Positions 24,191 through 32,500 of a DNA stretch of 64,000 nt are shown piece after piece; the stretch's first letter is position 1, and every line of letters starts with the position of its first letter. The notes beneath the pieces are model-generated. The model saw nothing but the letters and a program-made list of their open reading frames with translations, was not told where the DNA came from and did not search any database. The stretch spans positions 1,984,001 through 2,048,000 of the forward strand of contig NZ_CP023689.1 of assembly GCF_008704715.1 (NCBI RefSeq). Reading direction: 5' to 3'. Source of the stretch: Streptomyces chartreusis (GTDB lineage Bacteria > Actinomycetota > Actinomycetes > Streptomycetales > Streptomycetaceae). A program made the translations under genes and the position numbers.

Positions 24191-25117
24191 TCAGGCGGTC
24201 GGGGTGTCGGTGGCGGGGAAGTCCTCGCGCGGGCGGGCCCGGCGGACGATGACGATGCCCGCGAGCACGAGTGCGGCGGACAGGGCGCCGAGCGCGCCGG
24301 CGTTGACGCCGGTGGCCGCCATGGAGCCGCCGCTGCCCGAACCGCCGCCGGACGCACCGCCGCTGACGTCGGTGGAGATGTCCTGCGAACCGCCGCCGCC
24401 CGAGGTGCCGCCGTCGGCCGCCGCGGTGTCCGTCGGGGCGCCGGTGTCGGTCGGCGTCGGGGTGTCGATGGGCAGGCCCGTGTCGGTCGGCGACCCGGTG
24501 TCCGTGGGCGTCTCGGTCGGCGGGTCGGTGGGCGTGGCCGTGTCCGTCGGCGTGCCCGTGTCCGTCGGGGTCGCGGTGTCGGTCGGCGTCGGGGTGTTGC
24601 CGCCGCCGGCCGGATCGGTGTTCCGGTAGGCGGTGTTGGAGGTGAACCAGACGGACGCGGTGAAGTCGCGCAGGCTGGTGCCGTTGAACGCGGTGCGGCA
24701 GGTGAGGGTGAAGTCGTAGCGGCCCTGGAGGGTGGTGAACCCGGCGGTGCTCGCGTAGTTGCGCATCGTGTCGGACAGCGGCACCACGATCCCGCCCTGC
24801 GGTGTGCTGCCGTAGGTGCCGATCGGGGAGTTGCCGACGACGTTCTGGCCGTCGGCCGGGAAGCCCGCGCCCTTCACGTCGATGATCAGGTTCGTCGCCT
24901 CGGCCGGGCAGGCCGCCGAGGTGGTCAGGCTCATGCCTTCGGTGTCCGTGCCGGTCTCGGGGGTCACGGACATGGCGGCGGGGGCCTCGGCGGCGGACGC
25001 CTGCACGACGGTGGCGGCGGTGACGAGCAGCCCGGCGGTGCCGCAGGCGGCGACGGCCGAGCCGACGCGGACCGCGGCCGCCCTGGGCATCCGGAGTGTG
25101 CGGGGTGTGATGGACAC
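24191..25117 (-). CDS. Cell-wall-anchored module protein with Thr-Pro stalk and MAATG sorting signal
   Basis: A 308-residue surface protein. Signal peptide (residues about 15-43), shared two-Cys module (about 48-168), a Thr/Pro/Asp-rich stalk (about 175-235, TPTD repeats), a Gly/Ser linker, then MAATG at 266-270, a hydrophobic helix (272-291) and the basic tail RRARPRED. MAATG plus helix plus basic tail is a sortase sorting signal close to the LAXTG type used by class E sortases. This predicts covalent wall anchoring with the module held out on the stalk. It lies between two other module proteins, with a sortase-fold but apparently inactive protein in the same operon; a housekeeping sortase elsewhere would be needed. 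Confidence 0.83.
   Translation of the reverse strand: MSITPRTLRMPRAAAVRVGSAVAACGTAGLLVTAATVVQASAAEAPAAMSVTPETGTDTEGMSLTTSAACPAEATNLIIDVKGAGFPADGQNVVGNSPIGTYGSTPQGGIVVPLSDTMRNYASTAGFTTLQGRYDFTLTCRTAFNGTSLRDFTASVWFTSNTAYRNTDPAGGGNTPTPTDTATPTDTGTPTDTATPTDPPTETPTDTGSPTDTGLPIDTPTPTDTGAPTDTAAADGGTSGGGGSQDISTDVSGGASGGGSGSGGSMAATGVNAGALGALSAALVLAGIVIVRRARPREDFPATDTPTA
24413..24595 (-). repeat. Thr-Pro-Thr-Asp coding repeat (surface stalk)
   Basis: Degenerate tandem units of TPTD(T/A) encoded by GTGTCGGTCGG-type DNA form a stalk of about 60 residues. Stalks of this kind usually hold a domain away from the wall. Copy number may vary between strains. Confidence 0.8.
24696..24796. repeat. 101-bp tract, copy B
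   Basis: One mismatch over 101 bp compared with 23766-23866; encodes the same stretch of the two-Cys module. The corresponding part of the third paralogue (around 25580-25640) is only partly similar. Confidence 0.85.
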
Positions 25118-25169
25118 GGGGTTTCTCTCCCTGGCAGTTGGTTCGTTCGGTACGTGGTGTGGTGCGCGG

Positions 25170-26960
25170 TCACTCGCTCCGGGCCCGGCGTCCGCGCGCC
25201 CAGAGGGCGCCGCCGGTCGCGAGGGCCAGCAGGCAGACGCCGAATCCGGTGACGGACCAGGCGGTGAGCGCGGGGGCGGGCTCCTGAGCGGCCTGAGTGC
25301 CGTCCGCCGGTACGGCGCCGGGTGCGGCGGAGCCGCCCTGCTCGCCCGGCACGGGCACGGGCAGCCCTTGCGACTGCCCGGGCTGTCCCGGTGCCGTCGG
25401 CGTGCTCCCGCGGGGTGTCGGTGCGGCCGGACTCTGCGGCACGGGCGCCTTCTTGGGCAGCGCGACCTCGGTGCCGTCCCGGTAGGCGTGCTCCTTCGCG
25501 AACCGCAGCGAGCCCGTGAAGTTCCGCAGACTGCGCTGGTCGAAGGGGCCCTTGAGACAGCTGACGGTGAAGGTGTACGTGCCGCTGAGGGTGGTGAACC
25601 CGGCGGTGCTCGCGTAGTCCCGCATGGTGTACGTCAGCGGGATGCTCGGCCCGGCGCCCGGGACCTTGCCGTACGTGGCGAGCGGCGCGTTGCCGACGAC
25701 GATCTGCCCGCCGCGCGGGAAGCCGGTGCCGGTGACCCGGGCGATGACGTTGGCGGTCCTCGTGGGGCAGGGCGCCTCGGTGGTGAGGGTGATGGGCTGG
25801 GTGTCGCTGCCCTTGGCCGGGGTGACGGTGAGCCTGCCCGCGTCCGCCGCGCGGGCCTCCTCGGGGGTGCCCCCGACGGCGGCGGCGGCCAGCAGGGTCG
25901 CGGCCGCCAGGCCGACGGCCTGCTTCGGACGGGACACGGAACGCACCGGCGCGCTCTCGGTCCTGCGGCGCCGCCGACGTCGTAGCAGGAGGAACGTGAC
26001 GGCCGTGGCGAGCAGGAGCAGCAGTGCCAGGAACGCCCAGGGCACGGCGGTGAACGCCTCGGTGCGGGTGACGCGGGGCAGGATGCGGTGCTGGATGTCG
26101 CCGCGGACCGGCTGCGGGTCGATGGTGACGCTGGTCGTGTCCCGGAAGGCGGGCAGCACACCGTCGGCCCTCACTTTGACGGACACGGAGTCGCCCGGCA
26201 GCAGTTCGGGCAGGTCGCGGAGCTCGGCCGGCTCCGCCGTGCCGCCCAGTCCGTCGCGGACACCGACCGTCTGATGGGCCGCCAGCCGCACGTTGCCGGT
26301 GTTGCGGACGGTGTACGTCACCGTCGCGGTGCCCGTGCCGAAGGGGTTGGCGGTGCCGTGGTAGACGGTGCGCAGGTCCTCGACCGCGAGGCGGGGCGTG
26401 AGGGCGCCTGCCACCCGGAGGTAGACGCGTGCGCCGACCCGCTGGTCGAGGGCGACCTTGTTGCCCTTCCTGTCGGCGCCGGCGGCCGAGAGGGAGGCGA
26501 CGATGCCGCCGGTGTGGTCGCCGGGGGTCGCCTTCGCGGGGACGGTCAGGGTGAAGGGGACGATGACGCGGGAGCGGGCGGGGACCTTGACCTCGCTCCT
26601 GCGGAGCTTGATCCAGGAGCCGACGTCGGCGGGCCTGTGCCGGGCGGCGAAGAGGTCGAAGCCGCCGTCGTCGGTGGTGAAGGCGTCCTGCGCGTACACC
26701 CGCAACGTCAGCGGTTTCCTGCCGTAGTTGAAGACGGCGATGTGATCCTTGACGAGGGCGCCGGGGGTGGCGCCGTAGGAGAAGTTCGGCCGGGCGTCGG
26801 GCTTCTTCGCGGCCGAGGGCTGGACACCGAACGTCGTGCGCCCGGGACTCCCCTGTCCCCCGTCGGCCGGCGCGGCGGCCGACGCGGCGGTGGCCGGGAG
26901 GACGGCGAGGAGGCAGGCGGCCAGGACGGCGGCGATGCGGCGGGCCGATGTCGTGATCAT
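25170..26960 (-). CDS. DUF916 (WxL-interacting-type) protein fused to two-Cys module protein
   Basis: A 596-residue protein that reads as two proteins joined. The first half has a signal peptide, a DUF916-like beta domain (about residues 40-170: FSYGATPGALVKDHIAVFNYG, LRVYAQDAFTTDDGGF), a second beta domain with VTYTVRNTGNVRL, then a membrane helix (FLALLLLLATAVTFLLL) followed by an arginine run. The second half starts with what looks like an old signal peptide (AVGLAAATLLAAAAVGG ... AEEARA-like end), then the shared two-Cys module, a Pro-rich stalk and a C-terminal helix with tail WARGRRARSE. ATG 26960 is preferred over 26996. DUF916 proteins in Firmicutes bind wall and WxL proteins; a WxL-like partner lies upstream. 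Confidence 0.78.
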   Translation of the reverse strand: MITTSARRIAAVLAACLLAVLPATAASAAAPADGGQGSPGRTTFGVQPSAAKKPDARPNFSYGATPGALVKDHIAVFNYGRKPLTLRVYAQDAFTTDDGGFDLFAARHRPADVGSWIKLRRSEVKVPARSRVIVPFTLTVPAKATPGDHTGGIVASLSAAGADRKGNKVALDQRVGARVYLRVAGALTPRLAVEDLRTVYHGTANPFGTGTATVTYTVRNTGNVRLAAHQTVGVRDGLGGTAEPAELRDLPELLPGDSVSVKVRADGVLPAFRDTTSVTIDPQPVRGDIQHRILPRVTRTEAFTAVPWAFLALLLLLATAVTFLLLRRRRRRRTESAPVRSVSRPKQAVGLAAATLLAAAAVGGTPEEARAADAGRLTVTPAKGSDTQPITLTTEAPCPTRTANVIARVTGTGFPRGGQIVVGNAPLATYGKVPGAGPSIPLTYTMRDYASTAGFTTLSGTYTFTVSCLKGPFDQRSLRNFTGSLRFAKEHAYRDGTEVALPKKAPVPQSPAAPTPRGSTPTAPGQPGQSQGLPVPVPGEQGGSAAPGAVPADGTQAAQEPAPALTAWSVTGFGVCLLALATGGALWARGRRARSE

Positions 26961-27061
26961 GTCGGGGTCGTCCGTTCGGGCGCGGTACCGGTGCACGGGT
27001 GGGCGTGGGCCTGGGCGGGCGGGTGCGGCCGGGACGGGCAGGAGGGCTGCCCGTCCCGGCC

Positions 27062-27098
27062 CGGGGCGGATCCGAGGGGGATGCGGGGGTCCGCCCCG
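27062..27098 (-). terminator. Intercistronic stem-loop, possible attenuator or processing site
   Basis: CGGGGCGGA (27062-27070) and TCCGCCCCG (27090-27098) form a 9-bp stem in the 155-nt gap between the WxL-like gene and the DUF916 fusion gene. It may reduce read-through or protect upstream RNA; no U run follows. Confidence 0.4.
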
Positions 27099-27115
27099 TC
27101 AGCCATCCGCCCGGG

Positions 27116-28690
27116 TCAGATGGCCGTCAGGGTGAGGGTGGCGGTGTAGGTGCCGGCCACGGTCGAGGTCGGCACGTTCAGGGCCAGGTCGGCGCCGAGG
27201 TGGGCGGTGCCCAGACCGGTTCCGCCCGCCAGCGAACGGGAGGACTTCAGGCCGGCCGAACCCGCGTCGCCGGGGGCAACACCGTGGGCCGCGGCGACCG
27301 CCGCACCGGCGGTGACCGTCTGGGACGCGCCCTTGTCGGTGACCTTCGGGTTCCAGCCCAGGTTCTGGCCGTTGATCCTGTGCGAGCCGCCGTCGGCGAA
27401 GTCGGTGACCTGGCCGCTGACGGACCAGCCGGGGTTGCCCGCACGGGTGTCGGTGAGCGTGACCGGGTTGATCGCGCCCGCGGTGGTGAGCAGGTCGCCG
27501 TCGCTGTTCAGCTGCGGCGAGGGCAGCGTGACGTGCGGGTCGTCCACGCTGATGACGAGGGCGCCCGACTCGACGGTGGTGGTGATGTCCTGCGAGGCCG
27601 TCACGCCGTCGAAGGCTCCGATGACGTACGGCACGTTGCCGGAGGACGAGCCGGTGAAGGCACCGGGGTCCGCCGGGACGAAGACCGCCGTGAAGGAGTG
27701 GTCGCCCTCGGCGAGGCTGCTGGTGCTGAAGGCCGCCTGACCGCCCGCGACCTGCACGGTGCCCAGGGTGGTCGTGGTGCCGCCCACGGTGTCCTGGAAC
27801 TTCACGGAACCGGCCGCCGAGGCGGGCGACACCGAGGCGGTCATGGAGACCGGGCTGAACCTGTCCGCCGTACCGGCCGGGGAGACGGCCAGCGCGGTGG
27901 TGGTCGGGGTCGCCGGGGCGGCCTCGACGGCGAGGGCGACCGCGCTGGACGTCGAGCCGTTGTAGGCGGCGCTCGACGGGGTGAACACGGCGGTCAGCGA
28001 GTGGTTGCCGGCGCCGAGGCTGCTCGTGGTGAGCTGGGCCTGGCCGCCGGTGACGGCCACCGGGGCGCCGAGCGGGTTGCCGTTGTCGCGGAACTGGACC
28101 TCGCCGGCAGCGCCCGCGGGGGCGACGGTCGCGGTCAGCGTCACCGGGGAACCCGCGGTGACCGGGGAGGCCGGGGACACCGCGAGGGACGTGGTGGTGT
28201 CGGTCTTCACGGCCGGGTCGGTGTTCTGGTACGCCGTGTTGGACGTGAACCAGACCGAGGCCGGGAAGTCACCGAGGCTGGTGGCGTTGAACGCGGTACG
28301 GCAGGTGATGGTGAAGGTGTACTTGCCGGTCAGCGTGGTGAAGCCGGCCGTCTGGGCGTAGCCCCGCATGGTGTCGGTGAGCGGGATGATCAGCCCGCCG
28401 CCCGCCGTCGTGCCGTAGGAGGTGATCGGCGAGTTGCCGACCACGATCTGGCCGCCGGCCGGGAAGCCGGAGCCGGTCACCGAGGCGATGACGTTGGTGG
28501 CGTTCGCCGGGCAGGCGCCCGACGTGGTCAGCGACATCGGGGAGGTGTCGGCGCCGGTGGCCGGGGCGACCTCGGCGGTGCCGATCTCGGCGGCCTGCGC
28601 GGCCGGTGCCGCGGCGACACCGCCCGCGAGGACGGCGACCAGGCCCGCGAGGCCGCCGGCCAGAGCCCGCAGATGAGTCTTCTTCAGCAC
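27116..28690 (-). CDS. Secreted WxL-like surface protein with two-Cys module and Ig-like repeats
   Basis: A 524-residue exported protein. Signal peptide (residues 1-34), shared two-Cys module (about 36-158), two bacterial Ig-like repeats of about 95 residues each (SLAVSPASPVTAGSPVTLTA... and ALAVSPAGTADRFSPVSMTA...). The C-terminal domain (about 360-524) resembles WxL domains: VTLTDTRAGNPGWSVSGQV, then INGQNLGWNPKV. WxL domains attach non-covalently to peptidoglycan in Firmicutes. The following gene carries DUF916, the family of WxL-interacting proteins, which supports the reading. No sorting signal is present. The WxL call is from pattern, not from a profile search. Confidence 0.72.
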   Translation of the reverse strand: MLKKTHLRALAGGLAGLVAVLAGGVAAAPAAQAAEIGTAEVAPATGADTSPMSLTTSGACPANATNVIASVTGSGFPAGGQIVVGNSPITSYGTTAGGGLIIPLTDTMRGYAQTAGFTTLTGKYTFTITCRTAFNATSLGDFPASVWFTSNTAYQNTDPAVKTDTTTSLAVSPASPVTAGSPVTLTATVAPAGAAGEVQFRDNGNPLGAPVAVTGGQAQLTTSSLGAGNHSLTAVFTPSSAAYNGSTSSAVALAVEAAPATPTTTALAVSPAGTADRFSPVSMTASVSPASAAGSVKFQDTVGGTTTTLGTVQVAGGQAAFSTSSLAEGDHSFTAVFVPADPGAFTGSSSGNVPYVIGAFDGVTASQDITTTVESGALVISVDDPHVTLPSPQLNSDGDLLTTAGAINPVTLTDTRAGNPGWSVSGQVTDFADGGSHRINGQNLGWNPKVTDKGASQTVTAGAAVAAAHGVAPGDAGSAGLKSSRSLAGGTGLGTAHLGADLALNVPTSTVAGTYTATLTLTAI

Positions 28691-28739
28691 TGTCGTGCTC
28701 TCCTTCTGGAGGATGTCTTCCGAAGATCCGGGATGGGCG

Positions 28740-29738
28740 TCAGGAGGTCTGCTTGCTGGTGTCGCCGCAGTTCGGGTTGGTGGCGAAGCCGTAGGTGTTG
28801 ATCACCGAGGCCTGCTGGCAGATCAGGGAGTTGTTGCCGACGAAGACCGTGCTCCACGGCGCGGTGCCGAGCTTGCCGGTCGGAATGACGTTGTAGACGT
28901 CGCGCTTCACACCGAAGTTGCTGTTCAGCACGGTCGGCGCGAGACCGTCGACGGTGCCGAGGATGGCCCGGCCGCGGAGGTCGGCGATGGTCTGCGAGGC
29001 CTGCGAGTTGTACTGCGCGATGGAGAACGGGACGATCGACTTGTCGTCGAGGACGCGGCCGTCGTGCTCCTGGACCGGGCTGCCGTTCTTGGTGTCCTTG
29101 ATGCACGGGTAGACACCGGCGACGACGTCGGCGTCGGTGATGCCCATCTGGGACTCCCAGAAGCTGCGGGTGCCCGAGCCGGCCTGCGGCAGGTACACCG
29201 TCAGGCTGTAGTTGGGGCCGGCGCCCACGTAGTTGGGGTCGCAGTGGTAGATGGCCTTGAGGTCGGCCAGCGTGAGCTTGCGCGGGACCGTGCTGGTGGG
29301 CGTGATCGAGTAGCTGACGGCGTCCACGGCGAACGGGACGTAGGTCAGACCCGGGCTCGCGGCGGCCAGGTTGAGGCTGGAGGAGCGGGAGAAGTCCAGG
29401 CAACCGTTGCCCGCCTGGAGGGAGTTCTGCAGGGCGGTGCGGCCGGCGCCGGAGCCGTTCGGGCGGGCGATGGTGCAACCGGGGGTGGCGGCCGGGTCCT
29501 TGGTGGTGATCTGGGCCGAGCCGGTGGCGTCGTAGGAGCCGATGACCTTGGTGCCGTTGATGGTGATGGCCTGCGCCATCCCGTTCATCACGTCCTGCGT
29601 GGTGTCGGAACCCACGCCGGAGAGCTGACGGTAGGTGGGCGGGCCGGCCGGGTCGGCGGCGGCCTGGGTGGCGCTGAGGGTGCCGGTGACGAGGCCGGCG
29701 AGACCCACGGCGGCGACGGCGGCCATTCTCTTGTTCAC
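28740..29738 (-). CDS. Secreted substrate-binding-protein-like protein (PstS-related)
   Basis: A 332-residue exported protein with a cleavable signal peptide (ending near SATQAAADP) and no lipobox or C-terminal helix. The mature part has periplasmic-binding features of the PstS clan: GVGSDTTQDVMNGMA at the N-terminus, KLTLADLKAIYHCDPNYVG, and PQAGSGTRSFWESQMG, similar to the SGT phosphate loop of PstS. Four cysteines (PGCTIARP, NGCLDFS, YPCIKD, LICQQA) could form disulfides. GTG 29738 is chosen because GAGAGG lies 9 nt upstream; the frame is open much further into the neighbouring gene. It is the third binding-protein-like gene of the operon. Confidence 0.8.
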   Translation of the reverse strand: MNKRMAAVAAVGLAGLVTGTLSATQAAADPAGPPTYRQLSGVGSDTTQDVMNGMAQAITINGTKVIGSYDATGSAQITTKDPAATPGCTIARPNGSGAGRTALQNSLQAGNGCLDFSRSSSLNLAAASPGLTYVPFAVDAVSYSITPTSTVPRKLTLADLKAIYHCDPNYVGAGPNYSLTVYLPQAGSGTRSFWESQMGITDADVVAGVYPCIKDTKNGSPVQEHDGRVLDDKSIVPFSIAQYNSQASQTIADLRGRAILGTVDGLAPTVLNSNFGVKRDVYNVIPTGKLGTAPWSTVFVGNNSLICQQASVINTYGFATNPNCGDTSKQTS

Positions 29739-29839
29739 TTGCTGTACCTCTCGATTAGGCTTCGCCCGGGCGGTGGTGCCCGGCGCGGTGATTCGGACAG
29801 TTCGTTGGCGCGGACCTGTCGGTGTGTCGGGTGCGGGCA

Positions 29840-32500
29840 TCACCTCCCTTCGCCGGTGGCCGACTTGCCCCTGGCCCGCCGGTCCGCGACCGCTGCGGCC
29901 AGTCGCGGCACGGCCCGCGGCAGCAGGGGGCCGCCGACGGCGGCGGCGAGCCCGGTGACCAGGGCGATCAGCAGGGCGTAGCGCACGGCGCCGAGCGCCC
30001 ACTTCGGGGTGCGCAGCAGCGGGCTGTCCGGGGCGGAGGCGGCGGCCGGTGCGGTGGACGGGGAGCCCGAGGGAGTGCCGCCGCTCGCCGCGGCGGACGG
30101 GGAAGCCCCGGTGCCCCCGGCACCACTCGCACCGGCCGACCCGCCCGCGGACCCGGCGCCGCCGTCGAGGGCGGCACCCCCCGAGCCCGCCGCGGCGACG
30201 CCGCCCGCGTCCCCGGAGCCGAAGCCCCCGGTGCCCGAACCGCCCGCCGAGCCCCCGCCGGAGGCGGAGCCCCCGGTCGTCCCGCCCGGTGCCGCGGCAC
30301 CGGCCCGGGAGGCGATGGCCTCGGCGGCGGCACGGGTACGGCCCCGTACCTCGGCCGGCAGCGGCGCGTACCCCTCGGGCAGGGTGCCCGCGGCGACCCC
30401 GGGCCGCTGCCCGTCCCCCGCCGCGTAGTTCAGCAGGGCCGCGTAGTCCCGGCCCTCCTCCCTGGTCAGCTTCTCCGGCACGGTCGCGGCATAGCTGAGG
30501 AGGGTGAGCGGATAGGCGTCGCGGTTCCTGGTGGCCGGATCGGCGATCTCCACACCGTCGGCCCCGCTCGCCCTCATCGCCGCCTGCCCGGCGAGCAGCC
30601 CCCGGGTGTCGGGGGCGACGAACCGGCCTGCGGCGTTCTGGAGCCTGGCCGTCACCAGGCCGTAGCGCGCAGCGGTCGCCGTGTCGGTGAGGGCGAGGAC
30701 GGCGCGCCGGCCTGCGGGCTGCGGCGGGTTCTTCTTGTAGCCGGGCGGAGTCGCGGTGTTGTCCCAGTTGGTGCGGGCCAGGGTGTCGCCGCGCGCGGCG
30801 GCGCGGGCCGCGGAGTGCAGGTCGGTGGCGTACGGGTGCTTGTCCTGGATGCACAGCGGGTGGTCGGGGTGGTCCTGGAACTGCTGGCAGAACGGGTCGC
30901 TCTTCGGGAACTCCTCCCGCGGCAGCTCCATGTCCTCGTAGTGCGGGTTGACCTTCATCCCGGAGAAGGCGGGATCGCCGTACCGGCCGGTGTCGTCGGC
31001 GGTGCCGCCGAGGAACTCCCGGGCGGCCGGGTCCTGGCGCACCCAGTTCCACAGCTCCCATGTCGCGTCGGCCAGCGCCTCCGGCACGAGCGCGTCGCCG
31101 AGGCTGCCGCCGAAGCTGAGGTCCTTGTAGCCGGGGTTGTGCCTGACGAACTCGGGGTCCGTGGCCAGGTTGAACGGATTGGCCAGCGTGCTGGGCGCGA
31201 GCCGTGAATTGCCGTCCTGGTACGACTCGGTGAGCAGTTTGGCGACCAGTCGTGGGGTGAGATTCAGCGAGGTCAGCCGGGCTCCGTCCCGCGCCTTCAC
31301 GGCGGCGGGCGCGTTGAACCCGGCCTGGCTCTCGATGAAGAACCCGAGGGTCAGCCCCGACAGCGCGACCGGCGCGTAGACGGGCCGCTGCCCCGCCGGC
31401 ACCTGATCGCCGGTGGCCGGACGTCCGAGGAAGACCAGTCCCGGCGAGCCCGATACCAGCTTGGCGCGCGCGGTGTCGTCGGTGACCTGGGCGTACCCGT
31501 AGATGGTCCGGCTCGCGGACTGGCACAGGGCGGGCTGCCAGCGTGTGACGACCTCGGCGACGATCTCGTTGCCGAGCGTGCCGCGTTCGTCGGCGCCGAT
31601 CGGGCAGAACCGCCCCATCGGCTCGAAGCCCAGCGGCACGACGAGCCGGTGCTTCCAGTTGCTCGCGCTGAGCGGCGAGGACTCCAGCAGCCCGCTGGAC
31701 CGGGTGGTGTACGGGGTGCCGTCGACCTCGCTCCGCCCGCGCGGCACGACGACCAGCCAGCACTTGCGCCCGGCCGTGGCTCCCGAGGCCCCCGCGGGCA
31801 CCTCGCCGCATCCCAGCCCGGGTGCCTCGAGACCCGTCTGCGCCTCGAAGTAGACCTCGCCGGTGCCGTCGGGTCCGGTGCGGGCGTACGGCACCTCGTT
31901 GGAGGTGTTCACGTCGTAGAACTCGTTCCAGTTCCCCTTCGTGATCACGTCCCCGGTCACGGACCGGAACGGCACGTACGAGATCCCGGTCCCGGACGCC
32001 GGCGGCAACTCCTGCGCCGGGTCCTTCAGCCCGCCGTAACTGAGCTGCCGGGTGTTGGTGTACGCCCCCGCGGCCTGGCTGCCGGCACCCGCGCCCAGCG
32101 CGGAGGACCCCCCGAACTGACACTGCGCGGGGTCGGGCCCACCGCTCGCGTCACCCCAGCACTGCATGATCTGGAGGTAGTCGGCGGCGTAGGTGGTGTC
32201 CGAGACGGTGGGAGCACCGCCCTTCCAGGACACCCGGACGACCTGATTGACAAGGTTACGAGTCTGACTGACCGTCACCTTCAGTCCCCCGTAGGGACCT
32301 TCTCCGGAGACGGTCACGGCGGAGGAGGAGTCGGCGGCGGAGGCGGGCCCGGGCGAGACGAGCACCGCAGCGCCGATCACGGAGAGCAGGGCGACCGCGA
32401 CGGCCGTCGAGGTGGCGACGAACCGACGTACAACGCCCCTGAGGGGCGCGGGGAACTGCGCGACCAGCCCCCACGGCGCAGCAGACGAAAGACGACCCAT
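29840..32500 (-). CDS. Large membrane-anchored binding-protein-like protein, 886 aa
   Basis: An exported protein about twice the size of PstS. After a repeat-derived N-terminus (GRLSSAAPWGLVAQFPAPL) comes a signal peptide (TAVAVALLSVIGAAVLV ... ASAA), then a long extracellular region with many cysteines. Binding-protein-like pieces are visible (YAPVALSGLTLGFFIES, LTPRLVAKLLTESYQDG, LTLLSYAATVPEKL). A Gly/Ser/Ala-rich linker (about 730-815) leads to a C-terminal helix (LLIALVTGLAAAVGGPLLP) and basic tail. The ATG overlaps the preceding stop as TGATG, which fixes the start and shows that the interspersed repeat is translated. Probably a wall-spanning ligand-binding subunit; the ligand is unknown. 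Confidence 0.75.
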   Translation of the reverse strand: MGRLSSAAPWGLVAQFPAPLRGVVRRFVATSTAVAVALLSVIGAAVLVSPGPASAADSSSAVTVSGEGPYGGLKVTVSQTRNLVNQVVRVSWKGGAPTVSDTTYAADYLQIMQCWGDASGGPDPAQCQFGGSSALGAGAGSQAAGAYTNTRQLSYGGLKDPAQELPPASGTGISYVPFRSVTGDVITKGNWNEFYDVNTSNEVPYARTGPDGTGEVYFEAQTGLEAPGLGCGEVPAGASGATAGRKCWLVVVPRGRSEVDGTPYTTRSSGLLESSPLSASNWKHRLVVPLGFEPMGRFCPIGADERGTLGNEIVAEVVTRWQPALCQSASRTIYGYAQVTDDTARAKLVSGSPGLVFLGRPATGDQVPAGQRPVYAPVALSGLTLGFFIESQAGFNAPAAVKARDGARLTSLNLTPRLVAKLLTESYQDGNSRLAPSTLANPFNLATDPEFVRHNPGYKDLSFGGSLGDALVPEALADATWELWNWVRQDPAAREFLGGTADDTGRYGDPAFSGMKVNPHYEDMELPREEFPKSDPFCQQFQDHPDHPLCIQDKHPYATDLHSAARAAARGDTLARTNWDNTATPPGYKKNPPQPAGRRAVLALTDTATAARYGLVTARLQNAAGRFVAPDTRGLLAGQAAMRASGADGVEIADPATRNRDAYPLTLLSYAATVPEKLTREEGRDYAALLNYAAGDGQRPGVAAGTLPEGYAPLPAEVRGRTRAAAEAIASRAGAAAPGGTTGGSASGGGSAGGSGTGGFGSGDAGGVAAAGSGGAALDGGAGSAGGSAGASGAGGTGASPSAAASGGTPSGSPSTAPAAASAPDSPLLRTPKWALGAVRYALLIALVTGLAAAVGGPLLPRAVPRLAAAVADRRARGKSATGEGR
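32434..32497 (+). repeat. Interspersed Streptomyces repeat, copy 1 (inside coding sequence)
   Basis: Contains CGCCCCTGAGGGGCG (7-1-7 palindrome at 32434-32448) and GGGGAACTGCGCGACCAGCC. It shares about 60 nt with 46077-46138 and, inverted, the core with 55079-55118. Copies 1 and 2 both lie in open reading frames and encode the same peptide on the minus strand. Confidence 0.85.

Noticed and set aside
22850..25252. Plus-strand open frame of 800 codons opposite the surface-protein genes
   Set aside because: Antisense shadow of genes with signal peptides and shared modules; translation is low-complexity Gly/Arg/Val.
28740..32123. One continuous minus-strand open frame that would join the small binding-like protein to an upstream 790-residue extension
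   Set aside because: The upstream part is the wrong frame of the 886-residue surface protein. A signal peptide and ribosome site at GTG 29738 show where the real gene begins.
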